From positions 1 through 64,000 of the forward strand of contig QKMY01000057.1 in the NCBI GenBank assembly GCA_003242895.1: a stretch of DNA of 64,000 bases. The letters run 5' to 3'. The notes below the pieces were generated by a model. The model ran no database searches. It worked only from the letters and a program-made list of their open reading frames with translations, and was not told the DNA's origin. Shown piece by piece: positions 42,971-52,738 of this stretch. The position numbers and the translations under genes are program-made. Position 1 is the stretch's first letter, and each line of letters starts with the position of its first letter. Source of the DNA: Candidatus Margulisiibacteriota bacterium (lineage in GTDB: Bacteria; Margulisbacteria; Riflemargulisbacteria; GWF2-39-127).

Positions 42971-44884
42971 ATGATTAACTCAGTTTCTTTAAAGAAAATA
43001 GTGTCACATTACACCATTAATACTATAATGGTTATCTTCCTTGTCGTGAACCTATTTCCGATATTTTGGATGATCTATAATTCCTTTAAAGGTAACACCG
43101 AGATCATGTCAGGCAATGTAGGTCTAAAAAAATCTGAGAACACGATAATTTACTTAAATAAAATCAATGGCAATTTATTTGTTGGAAGTTCTGACGGAGC
43201 TATTACGAAGATAAATGATAAGTCGAAAAAAATAGATTATTATTCCTTAAAATCATTGGCAACAAATTTTTGGGCTGATAAAGATTCTATATGGGTTGTT
43301 TCTTCTGATAAAGGACTTGTACAGTTATCGAATGAGAACCTAGGTGTTATAAAAAGAATCACGCTCCCCAATAAAGCATTACCGACGGTAGAGATGCTAA
43401 GAAATAAACCTTTTACAAAAGTTGTGGACGTAGCTCATATCGGACAGATAACGATTACCGGATCAGATCAGAAACTATGGATGGCAGCTGAAGGTGGAGA
43501 TATCCGAACTGTAATGGAGTACGATAGAGATAGCGGTGCCTTCTCGTTCATTGACATCCCGGATCATTTTAAATTTGACCAAATTAAGTCTCTGCAATAC
43601 GATAAACATAATAATTTATTATGGATTGGCACGGATGGAGTATTTATCAGGCACGATCTTAAAGATAAAGGTTTTACTTTTCTTACAGTTAACCTTGATT
43701 ACATGCCTCCGGGTTCTCAAGGAATACGAATACTTTCTCCTAAAGAGGTATTGCTTCAAACAGCAACAGGTCTATACCTCATTGATTCGAAGTCCACTAC
43801 TATTATTAAGAAATATTTCAAGGAAGATGATATTACCTCGGATCAGGAAATTAATTCATTAGATATATTTAAAGATAATTTTTATGTAGGAACTAATTCA
43901 GGATTAATAATTGTTAATAAAGTGAGCGGATTAAAAGAAAATAAGGAAGCACTTTTTTCAAGGATAATTAATGGACAGATACTTGATAAAAATGAAATGG
44001 AAGCAAGTGAGCTAAGGTCAACTTATACTGATGGGGCCTCCGTAATAATAGGTGCTAGTTCTGGAAGGGTAAGTGTTTATGATGCGGCAGTTAAAACCGT
44101 CATAGAAAAGGTACAATCCAGAGAAGGGCATGTGTTAATGTTCTCTAGCGGATGGAGAAATTATGTTGATATGTGGCCTAATGTAGACTTCTGGAAATAT
44201 TTAAAGAATTCAGTTGTAATTTGTGGATTTACGATGATTATTGCTATGATTTTGGCGACAATGACTGCTTATGCACTTGTTAGATTTAAATTTCCCGGAG
44301 TGAAGCTGTTTAGCAACTCGATTCTTGTAACTCAAATGATACCTGCAATACTTTATTTGATTCCAATGTATATGCTTTTTAATATTATCAAAGATACTAC
44401 TGCTGGGATGGAGTTTTTTAAAGCTCTTTTTGGCCCGGGTTTTAATGGAATTATGATAAAGGGCTCGTACCTCGGGTTAATATTTATTTATTCCGCATGG
44501 TTTTTACCTTTTAGTATTTGGATACTAAGGGGGTTTTTTGCAGCAATTCCGGTAGAACTTGAAGAGGCAGCAACAATCGACGGGTGCTCAAATATCGGAG
44601 TTTTCCTTCGAATTACTTTGCCATTGGCAATACCTGGAATAATTGCTACTGGTATTTTTATATTAATACAGGCTTGGGATGAGCTGATGTTTGCATGGAT
44701 GTTAACGAGTGACGCAACTCAGACGCTTCCGGTCGGCATAAGGTTGTTTGTTGGGAATTTCCAGAATCGTTTTGATCTGATGATGGCAGCTGCGACAGTG
44801 GCTACAATACCTGTACTTATACTGTTTTTTGTTTTGCAGAAGCATATCGTCAGAGGGCTTACCGCTGGAGCTGTTAAAGGGTAA
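42971..44884 (+). CDS. MalG-like sugar permease with a beta-propeller-like insertion
   Basis: 637 residues instead of about 280. Residues 15-42 are the first MalG helix (NTIMVIFLVVNLFPIFWMIY, then NSFKGN). Residues about 45-405 are a soluble insertion, and from WKYLKNSVVICGFTMIIAMI the remaining five helices and the EAA loop (ELEEAATIDGCSNIGVFLRI, near 531-550) follow normally. The insertion has repeated four-stranded-blade patterns (NLFVGSSDGAITKINDKSKK, SIWVVSSDKGLVQLSNENLG, LWMAAEGGDIRTVMEYDR, LLWIGTDGVFIRHD, FYVGTNSGLIIVNKVSG, VIIGASSGRVSVYD), like regulator-type propellers. By topology it lies outside the cytoplasm, in the first loop of MalG. An open frame and coherent ends argue against a chimeric artefact. 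Confidence 0.85.
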   Translation: MINSVSLKKIVSHYTINTIMVIFLVVNLFPIFWMIYNSFKGNTEIMSGNVGLKKSENTIIYLNKINGNLFVGSSDGAITKINDKSKKIDYYSLKSLATNFWADKDSIWVVSSDKGLVQLSNENLGVIKRITLPNKALPTVEMLRNKPFTKVVDVAHIGQITITGSDQKLWMAAEGGDIRTVMEYDRDSGAFSFIDIPDHFKFDQIKSLQYDKHNNLLWIGTDGVFIRHDLKDKGFTFLTVNLDYMPPGSQGIRILSPKEVLLQTATGLYLIDSKSTTIIKKYFKEDDITSDQEINSLDIFKDNFYVGTNSGLIIVNKVSGLKENKEALFSRIINGQILDKNEMEASELRSTYTDGASVIIGASSGRVSVYDAAVKTVIEKVQSREGHVLMFSSGWRNYVDMWPNVDFWKYLKNSVVICGFTMIIAMILATMTAYALVRFKFPGVKLFSNSILVTQMIPAILYLIPMYMLFNIIKDTTAGMEFFKALFGPGFNGIMIKGSYLGLIFIYSAWFLPFSIWILRGFFAAIPVELEEAATIDGCSNIGVFLRITLPLAIPGIIATGIFILIQAWDELMFAWMLTSDATQTLPVGIRLFVGNFQNRFDLMMAAATVATIPVLILFFVLQKHIVRGLTAGAVKG

Positions 44885-44980
44885 TAGTTAAGCTTGGATT
44901 TTTTTTCATCTTTGATATTTTGTAATACAAGCTTAGTGGGATTGGAAAATACTCTATAGGTTTTGAAGGATAAACATTGA

Positions 44981-47900
44981 ATGAAAAAATTAAGTATAAT
45001 TAATGGTAGTATATTAATTATTCTTATTATTATAGCAACAAGTACGTACTTTGTTATTTCCAAAAAAAAACAAGAACAATTTTACGCCTTAATGCAATAT
45101 AAAAAAGTTGCCCAAAAAGTCGTCCACGATAGCTGGAATCACTACAAAAATAACGAGAACTTTAAAGGAGATTGGTGGGCTGGCAGATTCGTGCACCCAA
45201 AGATGATCCTGGACAATGGTTGTCCTCTTGCATTTCCTGATGGTTCCGATGTCGATATGGATGGACTCTCGGATATTGATTGGGGCAATCCAACCAAACC
45301 TTATGAGTATACGGTTGTTTCCGAAGGAGCTTCGTATGTCATGCTCAGAGCTGTTTGGATGAGAGATAAACAAACTTTTGATAAAGTCTGGAAGTGGACT
45401 CATGATAATCTACAGAGGGCGAATGTTAAATACATTTATTATTGGAAAGATGTAAATAATCCCGAGAATGCTTGGAAGACTCCTGAGGAATTGAATCTTG
45501 ACCGAGATAACTTGTTTTCTTGGAGATGGTTACCTACTATAGCCACTCGGGATGGGAAATCCCAGGATGGAGTTATTTATTATAAATGGCAGCCGCCTAC
45601 TAAAGAACATAATCCGAATGATCCATGGCGAGATGGTTGGGATAATGCGACTGATGCTGATGCGGATATTGCATTAGCGCTAGTGTTTGCTGACAGTTTG
45701 TGGGGAAGTGCCGAGAAGGATTCTTATAATAATTACTCTGAACATGCGCGGGGAATTTTGAATGATTTATGGGATAAATGTACCGTTATAGGTGGAGGAG
45801 TCCGTTATATAGATGGAGGAAATAATGTAAAAAGTTTGGAGCCTGGTTATCTTTCTCCTTTCAGCTATAGAATATTTGATGATTTCGATCCAAAACATGA
45901 TTGGATGCAGCTTGTAGATTCTTCCTATAGAATATTTAGAGATTCCCCTCGATTCCCTATGAATCCTATTGCGGATAAATTAGGAAAAATGCATCTGAAT
46001 GATCCAAGAACAAAAAAACCTGCCCCAAATCTGATACCGGATTGGATAAATGTTGAGCAGGATGGTAGTCTTGCTGATGGTTCTCCACGAAATGAACCGG
46101 AATTTGGGACTGATAGCTTCAGAGCTTTATGGCGAATATCAGTAGATTATTTATGGAATAAGCCTGATCAGGCAAAAGAAGTGCTCTTCGCCTCAGGCCA
46201 GTCCAGCCCGATAAAATTCTTTAAATGGAGAATGAAGAATCCTCCCAAAGATATACCAGATCAAAAATATGATCTGAACGGTAAATTGAGTTCAGTCTTC
46301 TGGCATAACGGTGATGTGCCCTGGTTTGAACCTAATTATGAGCCTCCTGCCGATATACCGAATCGTAAGGATCGAAGCAATTGTTTCAGAGCCAATTGCG
46401 CTAATTATGGGGTATATCTGTCATATTTATATGCGGCTGAAGAGTTCGATTTTGCCAAGCAATTTTTGATGCCGCTAATCAATGAAGAACAAGATGGGTT
46501 TTCGAAGAGGCAATATATTATACCGGAAGACCAGCTTAAACAGGAGACTCCTGAACATCTTGCAATGAATACTCCTCTCGAAAAACGGGATTCAACTCAT
46601 GACAACGGAATTCCTTACTCAAATGAACGGGGCGATGGCTGGTGGATAAAGAGCCAGTGGGGTGGATATTGGACTCAATGGGACCATAGTGACTGGAATA
46701 GCCAGAATGAGTACTTTAATAACATGTGGACATGGTTTGGTTTAGCTACCTATGCAGGTGTTGTTCAGAATCTCTATAAAGATCAGCAAAGAGAACCGAA
46801 AACCATTCAATCCATAAAAGTATATGAGGATGAAGCTTTAACAAAAGAACAAAAAGGACCTATTAATAGCGAATTTGTTTATGTGGTTGTTAAGGGCAAA
46901 GATGCGAATCGACGGCACCAAGACTATGTCAAGGTCAAAATATCAGCTAATGATCCGATTAAAGAGAATTATCCAATTACTCTTAAACTTACCGAAACTG
47001 CGAGAAATACCGGAGTTTTTGTTGCTAAACTAAGAGTTGGGATGGAGAGTAACAAAGCACTTGACCAGATTGGCGCTTCTCGTGGAAGCGATATTGATAT
47101 TATTGTTGAAGGTAGCAAAAAGCACCAAATAAAAAGAACCGTCGGTGATTTATATATCTCTATGACACTGGAAGATTATTCTAATGGATCAATAGATGAT
47201 GCTAATCCGACATCGTGGTGGACAGATTCTTATTTTCCAAGTTGTCCGAGCGATATATCTAATGAATCTAAAAAGTTTGGATATTATATTTGGGTTGATG
47301 CCTCTGACACGTGGCATATTGTCATGAAAACAACAACTAACAATATGCATACGTTTCAAGGTCAGATTTATTCCGATGGAGATTTCACCGATGTTAAAAA
47401 TATTAATCTTGAAAAAGGGGATAGTGTTATAGGTCAGGGCAAGTCCATATCATTTTCTTGTATTGATAAAAGTGGAATGGATAGTTTCAGCTTTAAATGT
47501 AAAGGAAGCTACATAAAATTAGATGTAAAATTGGATGGATTATATGAGCCTAAGAGTGTATTTGTAGGCGCCCCCTTAAGCGCAGCATATGGTATGCCGT
47601 TTGTTTTAAAAACGAAAGGTGAGACCGGGACCTATTTACTTACCCCGACAAAGGAAAAGCTCGGATCAAGTAAATATAGCATGAAAGTTGAGAAGAAATA
47701 CTCAGGAAAAGACTATCCATATTTTGGAATGGTGCTTTTTGATAAAGAAGCTAAAGACTGGTCTGGCAAGGATGAGTTTTCCATTTCTCTTTATTTAAAA
47801 GAAGATGTAGGCAATATCAGAGTTGACATCCAGGATTCAGCAGGAAATATCGCAATTTTAAATGGTTATAATCCTTGGGACCCAAATAAGGGCGAAGGCT

Positions 47901-50900
47901 GGTATGTTTGGCGTTCAAATACACTCAAAGGTACAGAAGTTAACCGAGATAATGTTGAACCAAGGGCAATAAAAGATAGAAAGTTTTGGAAGGGATGGAG
48001 TTTCGATCAGAATAAGACGGTAGAGGTGTCGAATAAGCTTAATTTACATGATATTGTTAATGTGCAAGTTTGTGTTGGACCTGCAGAAAACAAAGATTGT
48101 ACTCTTTACATTGATAAGGTTTACCTGGAAACAAGTAATTATTATAAAGGAAAAAGTGATCCGAAAAATATTAAATATTTAGCGCTTTATAAGGATAAAG
48201 AGTTTCATATTCCTTTTTCTAAAGGTGAGACAATTAAACAAAATAGAGTTTATGTTGAATTAATAGGCAGAGATGGTAGTCCCTATACGGCAGACACTAT
48301 ATTAGTGAAAATTGATTCTTCGGATAAACATCCGAGATCAAGAGGCATTAAAATTCCCCTTGAAGAGACATCGGCTAATTCCGGTGTTTATCGGGGAGAA
48401 TTAAAAATAGGGATACAGAGTTCAGAGAAACTGGGCCTCGTGGGCGCAAGTAGAGGGAGTATAATCCAGTTATATTCTCGCATAAATAAGTTCAAAAATA
48501 TTAAGTATGAAATCGGTGATTTCCAGATAGAGACAGTGGTAGAGGATTTTGAGACGACACTTAGTAAACAGGCACCTGCAAGTTGGTGGACTGATGATCT
48601 CGATCCGTTACGAGGAGAACCGGAGTACGCTGCTGGGAGAAAACTAGGATATTTCTTATGGAAGACAAAAGATGATATTTGGCATCTTCGCTGGTCAGGA
48701 GATCTCCGTTCTCATTTGTTTTACGGAAAAATTACTGCAAATAATAATATAAAAATACTACAGAGAATTAATTTTGAAAAAGGTGATAGTGCGGAAACGA
48801 AAAAAAATATAATTATAATTAATGGAAATGAGGCAATCGGTGATGATGGCATAGATTTTATTGCTACTGGGGATGAAGTATGGTTTGATCTAAGTATAGA
48901 TAATATTTACTATGGCAATAAATTCCAAATAGGAAAATTCGAGTATAAAAAAGCTTATTCAATACCATTTATGTTGAAAAATACAGATATTACCTCGACC
49001 TATGCATTATTGACGACAGATACGAATAAATACGACGGCGAAAACTCCCTTTTTATTAGTAAAAAGTACAATAAAAAAGATTATCCATATATTGGAAAAT
49101 GGGGACTGGATGGCGAAAAAGCGAATTTCAGTCTTCAGGATAGTTTGAAATTTATGGTTTATCTCCCTAAGGATATCGGCAATATACGGGTAGATATAGA
49201 GGATACTTCCGGTAATTCTGCTATTGTGAATGAATATAATCCTTGGGACGAAAGTAAAGGTCGGGGATGGTATGAATGGGATTCTAATTTCTCATATGGA
49301 ATAGGGGTGTCAGAGAAAAAAATTCAGCCTTTACCAATTAAAGACAGAACTTGGTTTAGAGGCTGGCACCTGGTTAAACAGGAAAATATTGACGTTTCAA
49401 AGAAAATTAATCTGGCACATATTATCAATTTGTTGCTTTCAATTGGCGGTGGAGATAAAAAAGATGTTCATTTGAATATTGATAACATTAAATTGTATCG
49501 TGCTAATTATCATTTAGGTTCTGCTAAACCAAAGAAGATAACGGCTATTAATCTTTATTCCGATCAGAATTATCTAAAAGAAAAAATTATTGAAAATCAA
49601 AAAGTTAATAAGAAGAACATTTATGTTGAATTATGTGGGGTTGATGGTAACCCCTTTGAGCGTGATCGTTTTTATATTGATATTTTGACAGGGGACAAAT
49701 ATAAGAACTGTATTCCGATTAAGTTGCGGGTATATGAGACTAAAGCTGATAGCGGTATATATCGTGGAAAATTTACAATTGACCTGTCGAGCAGTGAGGC
49801 TCAGGAGACAATAGGTGCTGCCAGCGGTAAAAAGATCACAGTCGTTAGCCCATTGGGGGATAGGTCATTTTCTTTTATTGTTGGTGATATGCAGAATAGT
49901 TATATTATTGATGATTTTGAAGACGGCAGTATTTCTGATAAAAATCCTGTTACCTGGTGGATTGACACTATAGATCCTGTAGCCAAGAAGGTTCTTATCG
50001 ATCCTGTCTACGACAAAGGTGTTTACATCTACAGGGATATTGATGATGTCTGGCATGTTATCTGGAATCCGGAGGATAAAGATGAACAAATTTCAGGATA
50101 CATCGGGTTTGATAATAAATTAAAACTATTGGACAAAAAGGATTTTAAAAAAGGAATAACAATTGATAAAGATAAGAAGCAGCTGTTGTTCGATATGAAA
50201 GCTAAAAATAATTTAGTAAAGCAGTTGTCATTTAAGATGGATGGCAACAATTTAACCCTTTATTTCAAATCATCGGGAGTCGAAGCAAAAGATAAGGTAT
50301 TTATTGGGCAAGACAAGAAATCACCATTTATGTTACCAATAAAAATTAGTAATTTACCTGTTATCAATAATTATGATTTGTCAGTTTTAACTGATAAAGT
50401 TAAAGATACAGCATGTTCTCTTCAAATTAAAAAGAATTATACTGGAAATTCTTATCCGTATTTTGGTTGTTGGGGACTTGCTGGAGATGTATCGGATTTT
50501 AGCGACAAAGATAGTTTATCGTTTTGGGTCTATTTATTTGCTGATCCTGGCAATATACGGGTTGATATACAGGATGCTAATGGAATAACTGCAGTTCTGA
50601 ATGGGTACAATCCTTATGATTATCAAAAAGGACCGGGGTGGTATCTATGGACATCAGGCTTTACAGGAGGCTTTGATGTTGACGAAGGGAAAGCTCAACC
50701 TTTGCCGATTAAAGATCGTAAATGGTGGCAAGGCTGGGATCTGGAACTTCAGAAATATGTTGATGTGTCAGACAAGCTTGATTTAAGGAAGATCAAGAAC
50801 GTTCAGTTTGCAATAGGCGGTGGAGATAAGAGAAGCGTAACTATAGTCATAGATAATCTTAGAATTGATAAAGCAAATGTTCATTTTGGAAATACACCAC

Positions 50901-52738
50901 CGGCGAACATTAATGCGATTACATTTTATAAAACGAAATCGTACACAGATCCCTATTCACGAAATGACGAAATGAAACAGAATCATGTTTTTTTCAAGAT
51001 ATTCGGTGGAGATGGCGATCCACTCTCTCTTGATAAGTATAAGATTTCTGTATTCTCCGATGATCCAAGGGCTGATGCATATCCGATCGACATTATGGTT
51101 CAGGAAACCGGGACTAATACGGGCGTGTATACCGGTAAGTTTAACTTAGGTCTTAAATCAGATAACAAGACAGATACCCTTGGAATTGAAAAAGGCAGGT
51201 TAGTAAAAATTGCTTATGGGAATGGTAAGGTTGAGTCTATAAAAGTAGGGGAGATTGTTCAGCAATATCTAATTGATGATTTCAGTGATGGGAAGGTAAG
51301 TGATAAGAATCCTGTTACGTGGTGGGTAGATTCGGTTAACCCTGTTTCTGATAAGCCAATAGTTAATTCTAATTCTAAACCTGGTTACTATATCTGGAAA
51401 GAAAAAAATATCTGGCATGTGAGATGGCTTGGCAGTAAAAAAGGTGATAAATTTGAAGGCACAATATCAACAAAAGGGACTATAAAAAATCTATCAAAGG
51501 TTAAGTTGGACTTTTTTGACAAAATCAGGTCCGATGGAAAAACTATAACAATTCTTTCAAAAAACAAGTCTAAAGTTGTTGGTATAGATTTCTTTGCCGA
51601 TAGTGACTATGTGGAATTTGATATAAGGCAGAATGATGAATACCAAGGTAGAAATATCTGGATTGGAGCTAACGGATCCTTAGCCTATTCAGTTCCATTT
51701 CGTATTGATAATAATAAAATCTCTAGTACCTACAGGTTGTCAGTGGAAAAATCGACCAGAAAATCTGAAGGATCGATGATGAAAGTTGATAAAAGATATA
51801 GCAATAAAGATTATCCTTATTTCGGTTGCTGGGGCCTTCGTGGGGATGTCGGTAATTGGACCGATATCAATGAATTTTACATGTGGTTGTATTTACCTGG
51901 CGATGTGGGTAGTATAAAAGTTGAATTAGAAGATAATAAGGGACAAAAGGGAATCCTTAACGGATATAGCCCTTACGATCCTAAAAAAGGACCTGGATGG
52001 TATAAGTGGACTTCCAATTTTTTCGATAGCCCAGAAGTAAAAGATGAAAATATACATCCTTTGCCTATAAAGAACCGAAAATGGTGGAAATCCTGGAGTG
52101 ATAACGAACAGGCTTTTATCGATAATACTGAAAATTTTGATTTGTCTAACATTAAGAATGTGGAGTTTGTTGTTGGTGGCGGCGAGACTAGGAACGTGGT
52201 CCTGTATGTGGATAGTATAGTTCTAGAGAAGACGAATTATCGATTAGGTGATGCTTATCCAAGCATAATTAAAACGATTACTATATATAAAGATAAAAGC
52301 TATCTATATAAGTATAAAAAGAATGAGGCTATATCAAAAAAAGATGTTTTTATTGAACTGGTTGGACAAGACGGGAACAAAGATGCTGTAGATATAATTG
52401 ATGTTGTAATTAACATTACGCATAAGGGGAAAGAGATTTCTAGGTATCTTCATCTGCTTGAATCATCTGCTGACTCAGGAATATATAGAGGTAAAATGAG
52501 AGTTTCGACAGGTCCTCAATTAGAAACTGATGAGTGGCTTGTGAATAAAGGTGATGTTTTAACTATTAAGACCTTAGGCAGTGACTTAAAAACATCTAGC
52601 ATAAAGATAGGTAATATAAATAAGGGAAGCAGTAAGTTTAATGTATTAAAAATGTTAAGTTTTATCGGCGTAATGATGATAATCATTGTTTATTATAAAG
52701 TAAGACCGAGTAGAAATGTACGAGATATCAAATTATAG
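44981..52738 (+). CDS. Giant GH8-family glycoside hydrolase with four-and-a-half tandem repeats
   Basis: 2585 residues. N-terminal membrane segment (SIINGSILIILIIIATSTYF), then a GH8 (alpha/alpha)6 catalytic domain to about residue 600. Catalytic-site landmarks are the general acid Glu115 in VVSEGASYVMLRAVW, and the GH8 signature NATDADADIALALVFADSLW with Asp225/Asp227. GH8 enzymes cut beta-1,4 glycans (cellulose, chitosan, xylan, lichenan). Then come alternating modules: A (Ig-like, about 120 residues, ending in ETxxxSGVYRGxL) and B (about 335 residues, opening DFxDGxxxDxNPxTWW). A second membrane segment (MLSFIGVMMIIIVYY) and a basic tail close the protein. Both ends appear membrane-embedded. 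GAAGGATAAACATTGA precedes the ATG. Confidence 0.85.
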   Translation: MKKLSIINGSILIILIIIATSTYFVISKKKQEQFYALMQYKKVAQKVVHDSWNHYKNNENFKGDWWAGRFVHPKMILDNGCPLAFPDGSDVDMDGLSDIDWGNPTKPYEYTVVSEGASYVMLRAVWMRDKQTFDKVWKWTHDNLQRANVKYIYYWKDVNNPENAWKTPEELNLDRDNLFSWRWLPTIATRDGKSQDGVIYYKWQPPTKEHNPNDPWRDGWDNATDADADIALALVFADSLWGSAEKDSYNNYSEHARGILNDLWDKCTVIGGGVRYIDGGNNVKSLEPGYLSPFSYRIFDDFDPKHDWMQLVDSSYRIFRDSPRFPMNPIADKLGKMHLNDPRTKKPAPNLIPDWINVEQDGSLADGSPRNEPEFGTDSFRALWRISVDYLWNKPDQAKEVLFASGQSSPIKFFKWRMKNPPKDIPDQKYDLNGKLSSVFWHNGDVPWFEPNYEPPADIPNRKDRSNCFRANCANYGVYLSYLYAAEEFDFAKQFLMPLINEEQDGFSKRQYIIPEDQLKQETPEHLAMNTPLEKRDSTHDNGIPYSNERGDGWWIKSQWGGYWTQWDHSDWNSQNEYFNNMWTWFGLATYAGVVQNLYKDQQREPKTIQSIKVYEDEALTKEQKGPINSEFVYVVVKGKDANRRHQDYVKVKISANDPIKENYPITLKLTETARNTGVFVAKLRVGMESNKALDQIGASRGSDIDIIVEGSKKHQIKRTVGDLYISMTLEDYSNGSIDDANPTSWWTDSYFPSCPSDISNESKKFGYYIWVDASDTWHIVMKTTTNNMHTFQGQIYSDGDFTDVKNINLEKGDSVIGQGKSISFSCIDKSGMDSFSFKCKGSYIKLDVKLDGLYEPKSVFVGAPLSAAYGMPFVLKTKGETGTYLLTPTKEKLGSSKYSMKVEKKYSGKDYPYFGMVLFDKEAKDWSGKDEFSISLYLKEDVGNIRVDIQDSAGNIAILNGYNPWDPNKGEGWYVWRSNTLKGTEVNRDNVEPRAIKDRKFWKGWSFDQNKTVEVSNKLNLHDIVNVQVCVGPAENKDCTLYIDKVYLETSNYYKGKSDPKNIKYLALYKDKEFHIPFSKGETIKQNRVYVELIGRDGSPYTADTILVKIDSSDKHPRSRGIKIPLEETSANSGVYRGELKIGIQSSEKLGLVGASRGSIIQLYSRINKFKNIKYEIGDFQIETVVEDFETTLSKQAPASWWTDDLDPLRGEPEYAAGRKLGYFLWKTKDDIWHLRWSGDLRSHLFYGKITANNNIKILQRINFEKGDSAETKKNIIIINGNEAIGDDGIDFIATGDEVWFDLSIDNIYYGNKFQIGKFEYKKAYSIPFMLKNTDITSTYALLTTDTNKYDGENSLFISKKYNKKDYPYIGKWGLDGEKANFSLQDSLKFMVYLPKDIGNIRVDIEDTSGNSAIVNEYNPWDESKGRGWYEWDSNFSYGIGVSEKKIQPLPIKDRTWFRGWHLVKQENIDVSKKINLAHIINLLLSIGGGDKKDVHLNIDNIKLYRANYHLGSAKPKKITAINLYSDQNYLKEKIIENQKVNKKNIYVELCGVDGNPFERDRFYIDILTGDKYKNCIPIKLRVYETKADSGIYRGKFTIDLSSSEAQETIGAASGKKITVVSPLGDRSFSFIVGDMQNSYIIDDFEDGSISDKNPVTWWIDTIDPVAKKVLIDPVYDKGVYIYRDIDDVWHVIWNPEDKDEQISGYIGFDNKLKLLDKKDFKKGITIDKDKKQLLFDMKAKNNLVKQLSFKMDGNNLTLYFKSSGVEAKDKVFIGQDKKSPFMLPIKISNLPVINNYDLSVLTDKVKDTACSLQIKKNYTGNSYPYFGCWGLAGDVSDFSDKDSLSFWVYLFADPGNIRVDIQDANGITAVLNGYNPYDYQKGPGWYLWTSGFTGGFDVDEGKAQPLPIKDRKWWQGWDLELQKYVDVSDKLDLRKIKNVQFAIGGGDKRSVTIVIDNLRIDKANVHFGNTPPANINAITFYKTKSYTDPYSRNDEMKQNHVFFKIFGGDGDPLSLDKYKISVFSDDPRADAYPIDIMVQETGTNTGVYTGKFNLGLKSDNKTDTLGIEKGRLVKIAYGNGKVESIKVGEIVQQYLIDDFSDGKVSDKNPVTWWVDSVNPVSDKPIVNSNSKPGYYIWKEKNIWHVRWLGSKKGDKFEGTISTKGTIKNLSKVKLDFFDKIRSDGKTITILSKNKSKVVGIDFFADSDYVEFDIRQNDEYQGRNIWIGANGSLAYSVPFRIDNNKISSTYRLSVEKSTRKSEGSMMKVDKRYSNKDYPYFGCWGLRGDVGNWTDINEFYMWLYLPGDVGSIKVELEDNKGQKGILNGYSPYDPKKGPGWYKWTSNFFDSPEVKDENIHPLPIKNRKWWKSWSDNEQAFIDNTENFDLSNIKNVEFVVGGGETRNVVLYVDSIVLEKTNYRLGDAYPSIIKTITIYKDKSYLYKYKKNEAISKKDVFIELVGQDGNKDAVDIIDVVINITHKGKEISRYLHLLESSADSGIYRGKMRVSTGPQLETDEWLVNKGDVLTIKTLGSDLKTSSIKIGNINKGSSKFNVLKMLSFIGVMMIIIVYYKVRPSRNVRDIKL
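46800..52620 (+). repeat. Intragenic tandem repeat, unit about 1370 bp
   Basis: B modules begin near 47160, 48530, 49900 and 51265, a period of about 1365-1370 bases (about 456 residues). A modules begin near 46800, 48160, 49525, 50905 and 52250. The protein copies are clearly related but divergent, so the array is old. Conserved B-module motifs: KxYPYFGxWGLxGDxxxF, DxGNIRVDIxD, NGYNPxDxxKGxGWYxW and PLPIKDRxWWxGW; conserved A-module motif: IYVELxGxDGxPxxxD. The best guess for B is a carbohydrate-binding jelly-roll pair. Confidence 0.85.

Noticed and set aside
43536-43862. 108-residue frame inside the MalG-like insertion, considered as evidence of a separate gene
   Set aside because: It is out of frame with the coherent propeller repeats, which run unbroken into the permease helices.
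44889-44945. TAAGCTTG/CAAGCTTA inverted repeat between the MalG-like and GH8 genes
   Set aside because: Only 8 bp with a 41-base loop; likely chance in AT-rich DNA.
46800-52620. Large repeats considered as a CRISPR array or assembly duplication
   Set aside because: The repeats are long, in frame and divergent at DNA level; they are old protein-domain repeats.
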